The translations under genes were made by a program, and so were the position numbers. A DNA stretch of 64,000 bases from Triplophysa rosa. Lineage: Eukaryota; Chordata; Actinopteri; Cypriniformes; Nemacheilidae. Shown here in pieces: positions 36,861 to 48,055 of this stretch (positions are counted from its first letter, which is position 1; each line of letters starts with the position of its first letter). The notes beneath the pieces were generated by a model that had not been told where the DNA came from, did no database searches, and worked only from the letters and a program-made list of their open reading frames with translations. Location: NCBI RefSeq assembly GCF_024868665.1, contig NC_079898.1, forward strand, positions 24,037,994 through 24,101,993. Reading direction: 5' to 3'.

Positions 36861-37869
36861 CCTTGTAATAAGTGTTTGGCCCTAGCTCTCAATTAAAGTG
36901 ACAGAGTACATACACATCATTCAAATCCATCACCAAACCTCAACAGCTCGATCTGTATTGGAGAAAAATAACCACTGTTGGGAATCTTGGGAATTATTAA
37001 GAGCTGAAATGCATTTGATGTGAGCTCTTCACAAGTGATCTGACTTACAACTGTAGACCTCATCAACATGAAGTGACAATGAACCTGCCGTTTATCTGTC
37101 AGCGGCTTCAGGAGACCCTGCATTGGTGTAATATTTATCTTAGCTATACATACTCAGTGTAGATTTAGAGCTGTGATGGCGGGGGGGGGGATGCTGAATG
37201 GGATTGGTCCAGATAGGGGCGGAGTCCCGGTGACCACATAAAGAAGCTGAAATATAATAATTTTTATGTGTTTAACATATTTTGATTCTTACATAATGCA
37301 CTTTCACTAGTGTTATTTCATAGTTCCTACAGGAAGTGTGTAAATGCACCGTAAGTTGGTTTGGTTAAAAGGCATCTCCCAAAAGAAAAAAGGAAAATGT
37401 GTGAGAGGGCGGAACTACAGAGCTATCAATATGGATAAAATAACAAGTTGCAATAAATATGGAAAAAAGAAATAACCAAATAAGTAGTAAACAGTTTGTG
37501 TGAGATGAGAGACGTTCACATATTAAAGATTCTTATCTGACGCACATTTGGTTTTTATGCTCCGTCTATTTGAGCACTGAAGAATTCATTCATCTGTATT
37601 GCAATCAAAGTCACTGCAGATGTTGTCTTACCTGTACTGAGAATGTGAGAGTATTGAAATGGATGAAATATTGAAAAAATATGAAAGTCATATTTCTGTA
37701 CTCTAATAAATCACAAAATAAACAGTTTTCTGTCAAAATGGAATACGTTTTACAGGAGACATAATGAGGGGTAATGGTATTCTAAAGCACATAGTGAAAT
37801 TAAACCTAAAGTAAATATTAAAAAGCATGTCACATGATATTATTTACTAACCTTCATATTGTTACACAC

Positions 37870-38435
37870 CCAGATGCTGTTATATTTTTCTGTAGAACGG
37901 GTTACTGTTATGTTTAGTTTTGAGAGGTTGTTATCTGGGAATAACGAACCTGCAAATGTCGCGACTGGCCTCAAGCATTCCAACGAGCCGTGTAGTAATC
38001 CCAGATAACAACCTCTCAAAACGAATATGACACGGTAATCCGGATGCAGAAAATGACAAATTAAATATAAATATAGCTTTTAATAACACATATGACATTA
38101 TATTTACAAATAATTAAACCAAATTGCCTGTTCGTGACATCTGAACGTAGTTTCTTACCTTAAAACCAAAAGTAAATGACTTTTCCTTGCAGAAAGTCTG
38201 CCGTCGGTAAAAATGAGCTAATAAAATATTTCAAATTCACATTTCATGTCCAGTTTTTTTCTCATGTGGCAAGTAGCCGTGTAATAAGCGAGATAATGTA
38301 CAAGCAGCCGGCTGTTATCGTGAAATAAGCCCCTTCAGTGTGATCCAAGACGTTTTGCGTCGGGTCCTGATCACACTGTCGGGGCTTACTTCTCCGATAA
38401 CAACCGGCTGCCTGTCCATTATCCCTCACATAAGA
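37870..38435 (+). mobile_element. Double-hairpin miniature element, copy P
   Basis: The left hairpin has perfect 24-bp arms (37917-37940, GTTTTGAGAGGTTGTTATCT / GGGA, and 37999-38022) around a 58-nt loop. The right hairpin (38304-38411) pairs GCAGCCGGCTGTTATCG with CGATAACAACCGGCTGC and AAATAAGCCCC with GGGGCTTA. Between them is an AT-rich core (ACCAAATTGCCTGTTCGTGA). A copy in opposite orientation lies at about 43858-44400. There is no ORF. The class is unknown to me. Confidence 0.75.
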
Positions 38436-40776
38436 AGTTGAACCCTTCTTACAGGTCTTCAGAGTAGAGAAATTTACAGAAGGAAATCACAGTGTACAAA
38501 GTTCTGCATCGCTTGTTTAAAAGATCATTTATTTTTTGTTTGCTGTATCTTGCAAACAAAGAACTAATTGAATAATTATTAGAGCATCTTATGCGATACG
38601 CAACGCTATCACAAGCCTGCACACCCGAGATGCTCTTGTCTAATTTAAAAACATATCTGATCAGTCACCGGCACAAAGACTGTGGGAACACAACGTTTGT
38701 TTCACTCGATAAATATTCTGCCACTATCTGTCACGCCGAAGATGTTTTTGGACTAATTTGAGATCTGAAAAATCCCAGGGTTATGTAACTTTCCACTTTT
38801 GAATGTGAATTTCGACAAAAAAAAGCATCTCGGCAGCGACGACAAATCCCACGAGTTCTCTGAACAACATAATGACAAACCAGAGCAGAGGAAACAGCAC
38901 AGCGTATTGTTACAGCGTTTGTGTTGAGGCTTAACTGTTGAGACTGAAGTATGAGTAAATAAAAGCTTTGTGTGCAAGAGCAGGACAGAGACGGGCTCTC
39001 GTGAGATACGATTACAGTAGGCCTATTTACCCAACACTCGCAAATGCGGTGTTCACTTATCCAAACAACTCAAATCAAACATGGAGACAGATACAGAAAT
39101 TAATCTATATCAGCTTTTCACATTTGTACAAGTGAGGCACGCAATTGCAAAAAAATCACACAGGTTTTGAACAAAATGTAGGGCGTAAATGATGACAGAA
39201 TCTTCATTTTAACTCTAAATGTTCAGCCTTGTGTAAAGTAAACAAATTCTTGAAATATGACGACATAGAGAAATATAGCATAAATTTGACTAAAATAAAT
39301 CCCAACTTGCACTCGAAAATAACGTTTCATACTGATTTTTAGCGTAATTATTTTTTGGATAATTGATAAAAAAAGGTTGCATTTGATTCTGTTGCATATA
39401 ACTGAATGAAGAATAATATACGCAATATTGCCTTTAAAAATATATTTTTTTTATTAAAAACTAGTATAAAAGATATTTTTTAAGATTATTCAAGTCATTT
39501 TGCTTACCCCCATAAAAACATCTCTTGGTGGGGAGCCCCCCATGCAATTCGAGCACTAGTGTGGTCTTAGAACTTGCTAAAAAATGCTAAAATCTCACCT
39601 TTAAATACTTCCCATGATCCTCTGCAAACCGATTTGATCCTAAATTTGTTTGCCGTGGAATCTGTTGAAACATGAAAAGTGAAAAAGCTCCAATTCATTT
39701 AAACAAGTACTGTACACAATAATTGTTAAAAACGGTCTCTTACTTTATTCTCTTACACAACTGTAAGGTTATAATAATGATTTAACCTATTAAGCACTGG
39801 TGAATATTTTGCAAACATTAGACAAGGATTATGTTTGGCATTCACTATAGATCTGAATAATCTTTCCGCCGACAGAGGACTTAGTAACGTTACTGTAATA
39901 TTACTTCACACAATCAAAACGGCACATTTCATTCCTGCTGAGAGACGCCCCAAAAACTTCCTGACCTCAGCGTTTCCCACTTTTATTTACAGCTCCTCCA
40001 AGGACTTAATTACTAACACAACCGAGAACAATAAAGTCTCAGCAACGTGTTACATCTGCAGGCTGATAAGAGCTGGACATTCATCAGGAGAAGCTCTCAA
40101 TTAAGTCGTACTCTTGACTTTATAGGTGTTCATCCTGCAGAAAACTGCTTTTGTACAGCCCATTACTTGTTAATAGGTCAGTCGCTGATTTTACCGCTCC
40201 GACAGCGAGTAAAGCAAAATGATACTGGGGTAATATAAAGCATGAAATAGCTGGCTGATTTAAGCATAAATATATCGACACTGTCCTAATACATTATTAT
40301 GCCACTCTCATTTCCACACTGTAGATAGGTAGGTGGTGTGAAATTGAATAATCATACAGTAAAACACTAAACTGCTAGTGTATAATGGGTCATACGGTAT
40401 TACATATAGATTTAACTCTATACTGCTCTGAGGTGGTGTTGTTTGGAATGTTGGTTTTGAACTGATGGTTTGTGACCCAAAAATGAATTCCGTGCCTGTG
40501 GAAATACAACTAAAATATGCAACCAACCATATAATCTTGCATACAGCAGTACAGGCTTTTGAAAGAGAGGAGAAGGGTTGACATATATTCTACTTGTTAA
40601 GGATTGACGTGTGCAATCAAACTGTATTGTATCTATATATTATGTACTTAAACATTTAGCAGACACTTTTAACCAAAGCGACTTAAACTGCATTCAAGAT
40701 ATATCTGTATGTGTGGGGGATCAAACCCATAAACTCAGCTAAAATACATTGACAGGTTATGTGGCATGCCTTCCTC
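38436..40776. other. Intergenic DNA with minor repeat fragments
   Basis: No gene is seen. 39155-39212 is a right-end remnant of the TTAAAGG family (AAATGATGACAGAATCTTCA). 39835-40240 is unique-looking with open frames but no splice support. A SINE lies at 40643-40738. Confidence 0.4.
40643..40738 (-). mobile_element. SINE fragment, - strand
   Basis: The reverse complement has a B-box-like GGGTTTGATCCCCC (40715-40729), ACACATACAGATATATC, and the tail AAGTCGCTTTGGTTAAAAGT / GTCTGCTAAATG. It is the same tRNA-headed SINE family as 25236-25370, truncated before the A box. Confidence 0.65.
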
Positions 40777-41240
40777 CTTAAAGGGGTCGTATGACACGGC
40801 TAAAATGAATATTATGGTTTGTTTTAGATGTAATGCAATGTGTATACACGATTTAAGGTTCAAAACGCTGTATTTTCCACATACCGTGCATGTTTGTATC
40901 TCCTCTTTGCCCCGCCTCTCTGAAACGTGCAGATTTAAAAAAGGTAAAAGATAACACAATCCAGATGTGATCACATCCCATTATAACATCTCATAAAAAT
41001 ATTTTGTTTATGCATATACAAAATTCACGATCGCATGATCTATTGACAGATATGCAATATAATTTACATAACTATGTCTTCAGAGGTGTATAAAGACCTT
41101 ACATAATGAAGCGTTATGATTTTATTATCTTAAAATGAGCTATTTCTATCTACATACACCGCGGGTCCCTTGCATGGAAGTCGCCATGTTGCTTCTACAG
41201 TAGCCCTAAACGGACAAACTGCTCTACAGATCGTGTTCCG
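40777..41240 (+). repeat. Interspersed repeat (AAAGGGGTCGTATGACACGG start)
   Basis: It starts AAAGGGGTCGTATGACACGG, contains CCCCGCCTCTCTGAAACGTG and CCGCGGGTCCCTTGCATGGA, and ends near CTAAACGGACAAACTGC. I know this order of blocks as a frequent cyprinid repeat. The block at 41066-41100 (GTCTTCAGAGGTGTATAAAG) is found inverted at 16680-16715. The class is unknown. Confidence 0.6.
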
Positions 41241-42232
41241 TAAATGGGTGTTTCTGCAACTACGGGCACTTTTAAGTCCCAGCAGTGAAATTTTATATTT
41301 ATGCAAGAATAGATTACCCTTCAATTCACAAGTTTGGCAACGCCCCACAGGATGTTGTACTGAAACTAAATAAAATGAAAATGTACTCAATTGCAATTCA
41401 TCACAATTACCAAAAGGTGGAATTCCATTAGCCCAAGACAAGTTTTGCAACAAAGCATATAGAAATCACGTGATATGTAGAAGTCACACAAATAAAGTGT
41501 ATACCTTAGTGTGGAACAGTAGATATTTTAAGGCTTTGTCATTTCTGGCAAGTTAGGCTTACACATGCGCGCACACACATGCCGTAATAAATCATTTCTG
41601 TGTGGTGACTGATAATCTATGGCTTGCATAGATCACTGTGATTTGCCTGTGCCAGGGCTCCAGGCTCCACGCAGGCAGGGGGTCATCAATATCCATTGCA
41701 GTTCAGGGCATCGCGGGAAGGAGGGCAGCGTCTGTTTTCCAGCTGCAGACAGGAGCACAGGTGCCTAATGGGACCCAAACATTCAATGTAAATTTGGGAG
41801 CAAGTGTGTTTGCAAAATCCATGTCATGTGTTGTATCGAGGCTGTTTTCTTACATACAGTATGAAAAATGTGTGTTTGTTTATATACCAGCAATGTTTTT
41901 CAATTCCTATCCAGCCACATGCGGCAGACTTAATCAACTCGACTAGTCCTCTGTAATGAAATGGAGAAAGGGATCTACTATACGCAAAGCCTTGCAAATG
42001 TTTTTAGGCCGCATGCCGTAAAGCAACACAAACAATCCCATGTACGGATGCCATATGCCACACAGGAGCTGCTTCTTAGAGAAGAAATCTCACAGGAATT
42101 CGTAACTATTTTACAATTCTTATTTGTCCGTATAGTACGATGTTTTTTTTTTACAGTGAGTGAAATATACAGTGCTCACAGAAATTGAATCTGAATATCC
42201 TCTGTACATTTGTTACATTAAAGACAACTTAC
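41241..42232. other. Intergenic DNA, no gene seen
   Basis: A unique-looking stretch at 41640-41800 has a 102-codon open frame without splice or family support. 42083-42145 is a fragment of the CTCACAGGAATTCGTAACTA repeat also clustered at 8940-9660. Confidence 0.4.
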
Positions 42233-43202
42233 GGAGTTTAAATGGACCCTAAACTCACGCGCATGGAATCCGCGCGCACGCGCGATTTAAACGCGCATAA
42301 TGATAACCACGCGCGGAAAGCTGCTCCGCGAGGGCGCATTTAAACTCCGCGAGCGAGCAGAACAGTATCCGCAAGCGGAAAAGAATCCTCGCGCGGGCGC
42401 ATTTCTGCTCCGCTAGCAAAAACTCAGTCCGCGAGCAGAGGCTTTGACGAGCGCGCGCGCGATTCTCTCTATCTCAGAGTTTTAAACGGTTGTATCTCAG
42501 CCAGATATTGTCCTATTCTAACAACTCATATATCTATAGAAAGTTTATTTAATCAGCTTTCAGATTATGTAAAAATCTCAATTTCGAAAAATTGATCCAT
42601 AAGACTGGTTTTGTTGTCCAGGGTCATATTTAATTATATTATTATAGTATGTTTTAAATAGGTCATACATGACATGTACGTTTAACTGCTATATTATATA
42701 GCATAATTTTTGTTGACAGATGTAAGAAATCAAAATGTCACTTGTTAAAACACTAACACATAGTTAAGGCAAGGTAATACACTAATCATTCGGTAGTAAG
42801 ACATGTAATCTGTAGGTGACTGCATGTAGGTGAGTGCATGTTAAAAGTTACCAATCAAATGCACGGAGACCTCATTTGATTGGTAACTTTTAACATGCAT
42901 TGTCCCGCCTCCAAAGTCTCAGAAGTCAACTCAACGAGCGAGCAAGTGTTGAGCAGTTGCGAGAGCATAGAGAGAATCGCGCGCGCGCTCGTCAAAGCCT
43001 CTGCTCGCGGACTGAGTTTTTGCTCGCGGAGCAGAAATGCGCCCGCGCGAGGATTCTTTTCTGCTTGCGGATACTGTTCTGCTCGCTCGCGGAGTTTAAA
43101 TGCGCCCTCGCGGAGCAGCTTTCCGCGCGTGGTTATCATTATGCGCGTTTGTATCGCGCGCGCGGATTCCATGCGCGCGAGTTTAGGGTCCATTTAAACT
43201 CC
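42233..43202. mobile_element. 970-bp CpG-rich fold-back element with about 240-bp terminal inverted repeats
   Basis: The arms (42233-42472 and about 42962-43202) are near-identical inverted repeats starting GGAGTTTAAATGGACCCTAA. They are crowded with CpG and with the words CTCGCGGA/TCCGCGAG, GCGCGCGC and CGCATTTAAACTCCGCGAGC, in sharp contrast to the AT-rich interior and flanks. The interior holds a perfect 26-bp hairpin. Flanking words ACAACTTAC and ACAACTTTAC sit just outside, the right one 3 bp away, and may be an eroded target duplication of about 9 bp. Long inverted repeats with a 9-bp duplication would suit Mutator-like elements, but this is speculation. Open frames in the arms are by-products of base composition. 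Confidence 0.85.
42836..42898. repeat. Perfect 26-bp inverted repeat with 11-nt loop
   Basis: Arm 42836-42861 (GCATGTTAAAAGTTACCAAT / CAAATG) pairs without mismatch with 42873-42898. The loop is CACGGAGACCT. It lies in the interior of the 970-bp fold-back element and could extrude as a cruciform or form an RNA hairpin. Confidence 0.95.
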
Positions 43203-43857
43203 ATAACAACTTTACAAATCCAGGACAAGATCTTCAAAAAGTGCTTGCCGTTTCACTGCGAAACCTTGCATCTTGAGCAAAACAGGACATGACAAAATAC
43301 AAAAAAAGTTGTACAACCCAAGAGGGTCATGACAAAACGAGAGGGTGAGCTGTATAACTTTTTACTAGGATTCTTATGTAGAGAGAATGCTAAACGAAGC
43401 AAGTTCCTATTCACATACAGTAATTACGAGAACGTGACAAGAGAAGCAAAATCCATAACAGCAGCACACTAAAATATGCAATTTAACACTGAATACTTAG
43501 TGTTAGATTTATTTGAATCGCTGTACATTATTTAATTTATTTTGCTTATTATTTGGGTTATAAAATGAGCTCACATTTCCCCAGATTAAATGAAGTTATG
43601 TTGCACTGTTTGCTGTGGGTTGATCAAAATTGTTATTCAGAGAATTTAAATTTGAAAGATTTTTGTCTTATTAGTAAATTAGGCATAGTCATAGTAAATT
43701 AAACATATTTTAATAAAAAATAATAATAATTAAGAACACAACTTTATGTAATTTTTAAAGTTAACTTTTTGTTATAAAGCCATTGCCATCAAGCATGTGA
43801 TGCATTTAGTAACTTTGTCACGCTGATGTAATAGAAACTGCTATAAGGAACAGTAAC
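43203..43857. other. Intergenic DNA, no gene seen
   Basis: AT-rich sequence between two palindromic elements. Nothing was recognised. Confidence 0.45.
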
Positions 43858-44400
43858 TGCTATGTAAGGGATCATGTACAGGCAGCCGGTTGTTATCGCA
43901 GAAATAAGCCCCAACAGTGTGATCAGGACCTGACCGAAGCGCAGGGTCTTGTATCACACTGAAGGGGCTTATTTCGCGATAACAGCTGGCTGCTCATACA
44001 ATATCCCGCTTATTACACGGCTACTTGGCAAATGAGAAAAACTGGACATGAAATGTGAATTTGAAATATTTGATTAGCTTGTTTTTACCGAATACAGACC
44101 TTCTGTGAGGAAAAGCTTTTACATTCGGTTTTAAGGTAATGACGTTCAAATGTCACGAACAGGCAATTTGGTTTAATCATTTGTAAATATAATGTCATTT
44201 ATGTTATTAAAATAAATATTTACATTTAATTTGTCAAAAAAACATGACAAAATGATTTGCTGCATCCGGGTTACCGTGTGTTATTAGTTTTGAGAGGTTG
44301 TTATCTGGGAATAACGAACCTGCAAATGTCGCGATTGGCCAATCAGAATCAAGCATTCCAACGAGCCGTGTAATAAAATATCTTAAAAACAACTTCTACT
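43858..44400 (-). mobile_element. Double-hairpin miniature element, copy Q (inverted relative to P)
   Basis: The hairpin at 43881-43993 pairs GGCAGCCGGTTGTTATCGC with GCGATAACAGCTGGCTGC. The core matches the reverse complement of copy P (GTCCAGTTTTTCTCATTTGC and TCACGAACAGGCAATTTGGT regions). The end at 44290-44345 repeats GTTTTGAGAGGTTGTTATCT as in P, but its partner arm is degraded after GAGCCGTGTAATAAA. It has an extra GGCCAATCAGAA block not present in P. Confidence 0.72.
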
Positions 44401-44872
44401 TTCACGAATGACATTCGATACAAACGAATATTAAACAAATATATAAAATCACCATTTCTGGTGACAGATAATAGCGAGGACAAACACGAGGTGCGAGATT
44501 GACAGATTTTGGACGTTATCAAGGGCAACAGTTCCCCTTCTGAACATTGTACTATACGTGATGCATAGACTTCTTTTTCCCACCCCATAGACAAAGTTTG
44601 ATGAATGAGGTGCTCAGAGATGCTGTGCAGGCGATCTGTTTCAGAGGACAATAGAAGCTCTGATCCAAAACCATGTCCTTTCAGCTGAAACCAATCTACT
44701 GCTTTATTCTGTCTTCAGTAATTCAACACTTTCAGTAATTCAGACATTTACTCTACCACTCCAGAACGTGTACAGTATTAGGAATAAAAAATGCTGGCAA
44801 ATCAAACAAACAAACAAAATATTACCGTGAACTGTGTTGACATATGCAAAATTCATATTTTAATACGGAAAA
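44401..44872. other. Intergenic DNA, no gene seen
   Basis: A 100-codon open frame on the - strand overlaps copy Q (44349-44651) and has no recognisable family. I do not accept it as a gene. Confidence 0.4.
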
Positions 44873-44992
44873 AAGATGGGTTGTTTTAACCCATGGTTAG
44901 GTCAAATGAGGCCATTTTCTAGGTTCATTATATCTTACGTTAGATTTTTTTTAGGTTAACTTAAACCAACAGTTGGATTGAAAAAAAAGTGT
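44873..44992. mobile_element. Degenerate GGGTTGTTTTAACCCA element
   Basis: GATGGGTTGTTTTAACCCAT at the left and ACCAACAGTTGGATTG near the right, ending AAAAAAAAGTGTA. It is related to the better-preserved element at 52608-52808. Confidence 0.5.
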
Positions 44993-45690
44993 ACTTTAAC
45001 AAAAAGTATTGAATTAGCAAAAATGTTCTCTGTACAAAAAACCATGTTTGTCCTAACATTGTAACATTCTTTAGTATGTGTATCTTTACGAAATTAAACA
45101 TACATAGTTAATTTAACTACGTATACTTAAGTAAAGTTCAAGTACATTTTAAGCATACTTTTTGTAGTAAGGATACTAATATCGGTGTTCAAGTAGTATA
45201 CTTGTAGTGTAGTTTTCCAATACCACTTGAGAAATAAAAATTTGGCCCACTTTTTAGTTGATAAAAGTATACTTTTAACTTTACTTTAAGTGTAACACTA
45301 ATAAACTGGAGTACATAACTACACTACAAGTGAATAGATCACCTATGATCTATGATCATTCAACATTTCTATGAATATGATCATTTATTAGTCAATCCTT
45401 TTTGTTAAAGTACACTTGGAAGTGTACACTCAGGAAACTACTGGTTTACTGCAACTTGTAAACATTCTTCAAGTGAACTTAACATCATATTATAGTATCC
45501 TACTGTGTTCCTATTTTGGCAATCATTTTTATACTTAAATATAGCTTTAACTGTACTTTAAGTAGTTATTTCTAGCAAATATACTTTGAATTTTCTGTCA
45601 AGTGTACTTAGGTGCAATTTTAGGTTTAGTTATGAGACGTACATAAAAAGCAGATCTTTTTTGTGTTTAAGTTTAAAATAAATATACTAA
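44993..45690. repeat. AGTATACTT-rich repeat (second copy)
   Basis: It has repeated words such as AAGTATACTTTTAACTTTAC and TTAAGTGTAACACTA, and ends GTACATAAAAAGCAGATC, matching the style and end of 29490-30745. Confidence 0.55.
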
Positions 45691-46856
45691 TAGAAACAGC
45701 ACACTTGAATAAACAACTTCTTACTCACGGTTTTCGAGAATGAGATGACATCCCAAATCCCTTTATCAACAGCTTATCTTTGTTGTTTCACCTCTCTCCG
45801 TGACCCCATCAGAACCGACCCACCATCCTTTTTTTGCCTCCCGACCCTCCAGTTGAAAACCACCGCCATAAAACTCTTCAAATGTAATCAAAGCGTAGGA
45901 GACAGCAGGCTTGCTTGACCCAGCAGTGACTGTCTGTAGCCTCTTCGCAGTGATGTAGTGTTTTTATGAGACCTTGAAATAATGGCCCACCATTACCGCA
46001 TCATAATATGACAACAAGCTGGAGGAAAAAGCATGTTAAGAGGTTCCATTGTAGAGCAATGCGAGCGCTCTGTTGCATTCACTTATTTGTAATTACTGAC
46101 ACCGTGACAAACGATGATGTTTCCGAGGCCTTGTGGTATCAGTATTCTGGCCTCGGGATAGTCCATTAGATTATTGTGTTTCCACAGCCATCCAACTGGG
46201 TCCTCGCTGGAGCTCCTGTCAACAGATAAGAATTAACCACACTGTCCAAATGGCAAAATACTCATTTACACATATAATATCAAATGAGCTGGAGGCACAA
46301 GAACATGGCAACAAATTGCGAGCTTCAATAGTAAACAAGACTCATTCATGCATGCACACAAGGCCCCCCCCATGTGAAATAATTCCCCTTAAGTGATATC
46401 TGAAGTGCACACATTCATTATATCTGCATGACTGCATGATTCATCAATGGGTTTGCAATTGCATGTTTACTAAATTCAAGGGCAACTCATAACCACACAT
46501 ATGCAAAAACCACAGACCTCTGGTGGACTTGGAATGTGTCAAACTGAATTGCTTTATACACTATGACTATAAAAAATAATTAGGAATAACTAAATGCCCC
46601 TAAAAATGCATTTACACACATGTAGTCTAAGGTGTTTGTGTTTCAAGAATGGTGAGAATGCCACACTTGGCTTTACTCGACAATCTCAATGTGCGTCTTG
46701 AGAGGGTGTGAGGATAAGCTGAGGGCCCTTGTGTGAAGATGGTTCGGCATGTATTACGCTAATTATGATTTTAATTAATGCGAGTCCCTCATTAAAATAA
46801 TTTGGATTCATGAACACCAGAACGATAGTGAGAGCAAATGTATGTGCTTATACATG
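45691..46856. other. Intergenic DNA; unique-looking block at about 45.9-46.4 kb
   Basis: 46000-46400 is non-repetitive and GC-balanced (TTACTGACACCGTGACAAAC, AGCTGGAGGCACAAGAACAT) and may be regulatory. 46560-46850 is also unique, with TAATTATGATTTTAATTAAT near 46759. No exon is supported. Confidence 0.3.
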
Positions 46857-47470
46857 TGTCACGGTCCTGCCTTCCTGGTTCTGTATTTCTAGTCGTGTGG
46901 CAGGATCAGGACGGAGCCCTTAGGTTCTATGTGAGAAAGCCATGAGATGTTTATGTTTTTGACATCTCATGTGTTTTCTCGTGTCTTGTCATTGGCCCCG
47001 CCCCTCTCGTTTCTTGTATTGCTTCCCTGCCATGTCTAATGTTTCCCACCTGCCCTGTGTAATTATCCCTCGTTTGTCTCTCCTTTAAAATGCCCTCTTG
47101 TTTCATTGTCTTGTTGCTCGTGTATTACGTTTGATGTGTGTTCTGTGTATGCAGATGTCCTGTTTCATACCTTGTCCGTTGATCCGTGAGTTTTTGTGTT
47201 GTGCCCTGCCGTGGTTTTTGTTTATGACGTTTGGTCGTGTTTTTCTGCTTGGTTTTTGCTGTTCTTGTTTTCTTGTTTGCCCCCACGTGGGAAGTCTTTT
47301 GTTTTATATTTATCTATCTATATATACATATATATATATATATTGTCTTAGTTCCGTTTTCCCCATCGAGGGTGTTTTGTTTTGTTTTGTTTAGTTAAAT
47401 AAAAGTCTTGTGTTTAACCCCTTCATCACTGCCTGCCTGCATTTGGGTTCTTCTTGCCACACCCGTGATT
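46857..47470 (+). mobile_element. Probable solo LTR (about 614 bp)
   Basis: It starts TGTCACGGTCCTGCC and ends near CCACACCCGTGA, short inverted ends like those of some fish LTR retrotransposons. Inside are a TATA-like TTTAAAA (47084-47090) and a poly(A) signal AATAAA (47398-47403), in the order expected for U3-R-U5. There is no internal retroelement sequence next to it. An (AT)n run lies at 47320-47342. No clear target duplication was found, so the call is tentative. Confidence 0.5.
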
Positions 47471-47622
47471 TTTTGTTGTTGCATGTAAACCTTTTCCGCA
47501 CACAGAAGTGCATTTGTATGCCATTATTATTGAATGAGAGCTAGTGTAAACTATTAAAAACCTGGACTGGGTTAATGGATAATGATTGAATAAATGAATT
47601 TTTAATGAGAAAAACATTTTCC

Positions 47623-48055
47623 TTAAAGGGACACTTCACCCAAAAATTTAAATTCGGTCATCTACTCACCTTCGAGTTTTTTCAAATCTGTATAAATGTC
47701 TTTGTTCTGATGAACACAGAGAAGGATATTTGGAAGAATGCTTATAACCAGATTTTGCCCCCCATTGACTCCCATAGTAGGAAAAAATACAATGGTAGTC
47801 AAAAGTTCCCCAGAACTGTTTGCTGTCCTACATTCTTCAAAATGTATGATTTTGTGTTCATCAGAACAAAAAAATTGATAAAGTAATTTTTCCAATATGG
47901 GAGTCAATGGGGGGCAAGATCTGTTTAGTTATAAGCATTCTTACAAATATGCTTTCTCTGTTCATCAGAACAAAGAAATGTATACAGATTTGGAACAACT
48001 CAAAGGTGAGTAAATGATGAACAGAATTTCATTTTTGGGTGAAGTATCCCTTTAA
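47623..48055. mobile_element. TTAAAGGG palindromic element, complete copy
   Basis: Best-preserved copy of this family here: 433 bp from TTAAAGGGACACTTCACCCA to TGGGTGAAGTATCCCTTTAA. Both halves are complementary, including GAACACAGAGAAGGATATTT and TGACTCCCATAGTAGGAAAA. Open frames on both strands come from the palindrome. It is non-autonomous. Confidence 0.9.

Noticed and set aside
42855..43292. Overlapping open frames of 105-130 codons on both strands
   Set aside because: They run through the GC-rich inverted arm of the fold-back element. Absence of stops follows from base composition.
47605..47907. Open frames on both strands at 47.6-47.9 kb
   Set aside because: They lie within the complete TTAAAGGG palindromic element and mirror each other.
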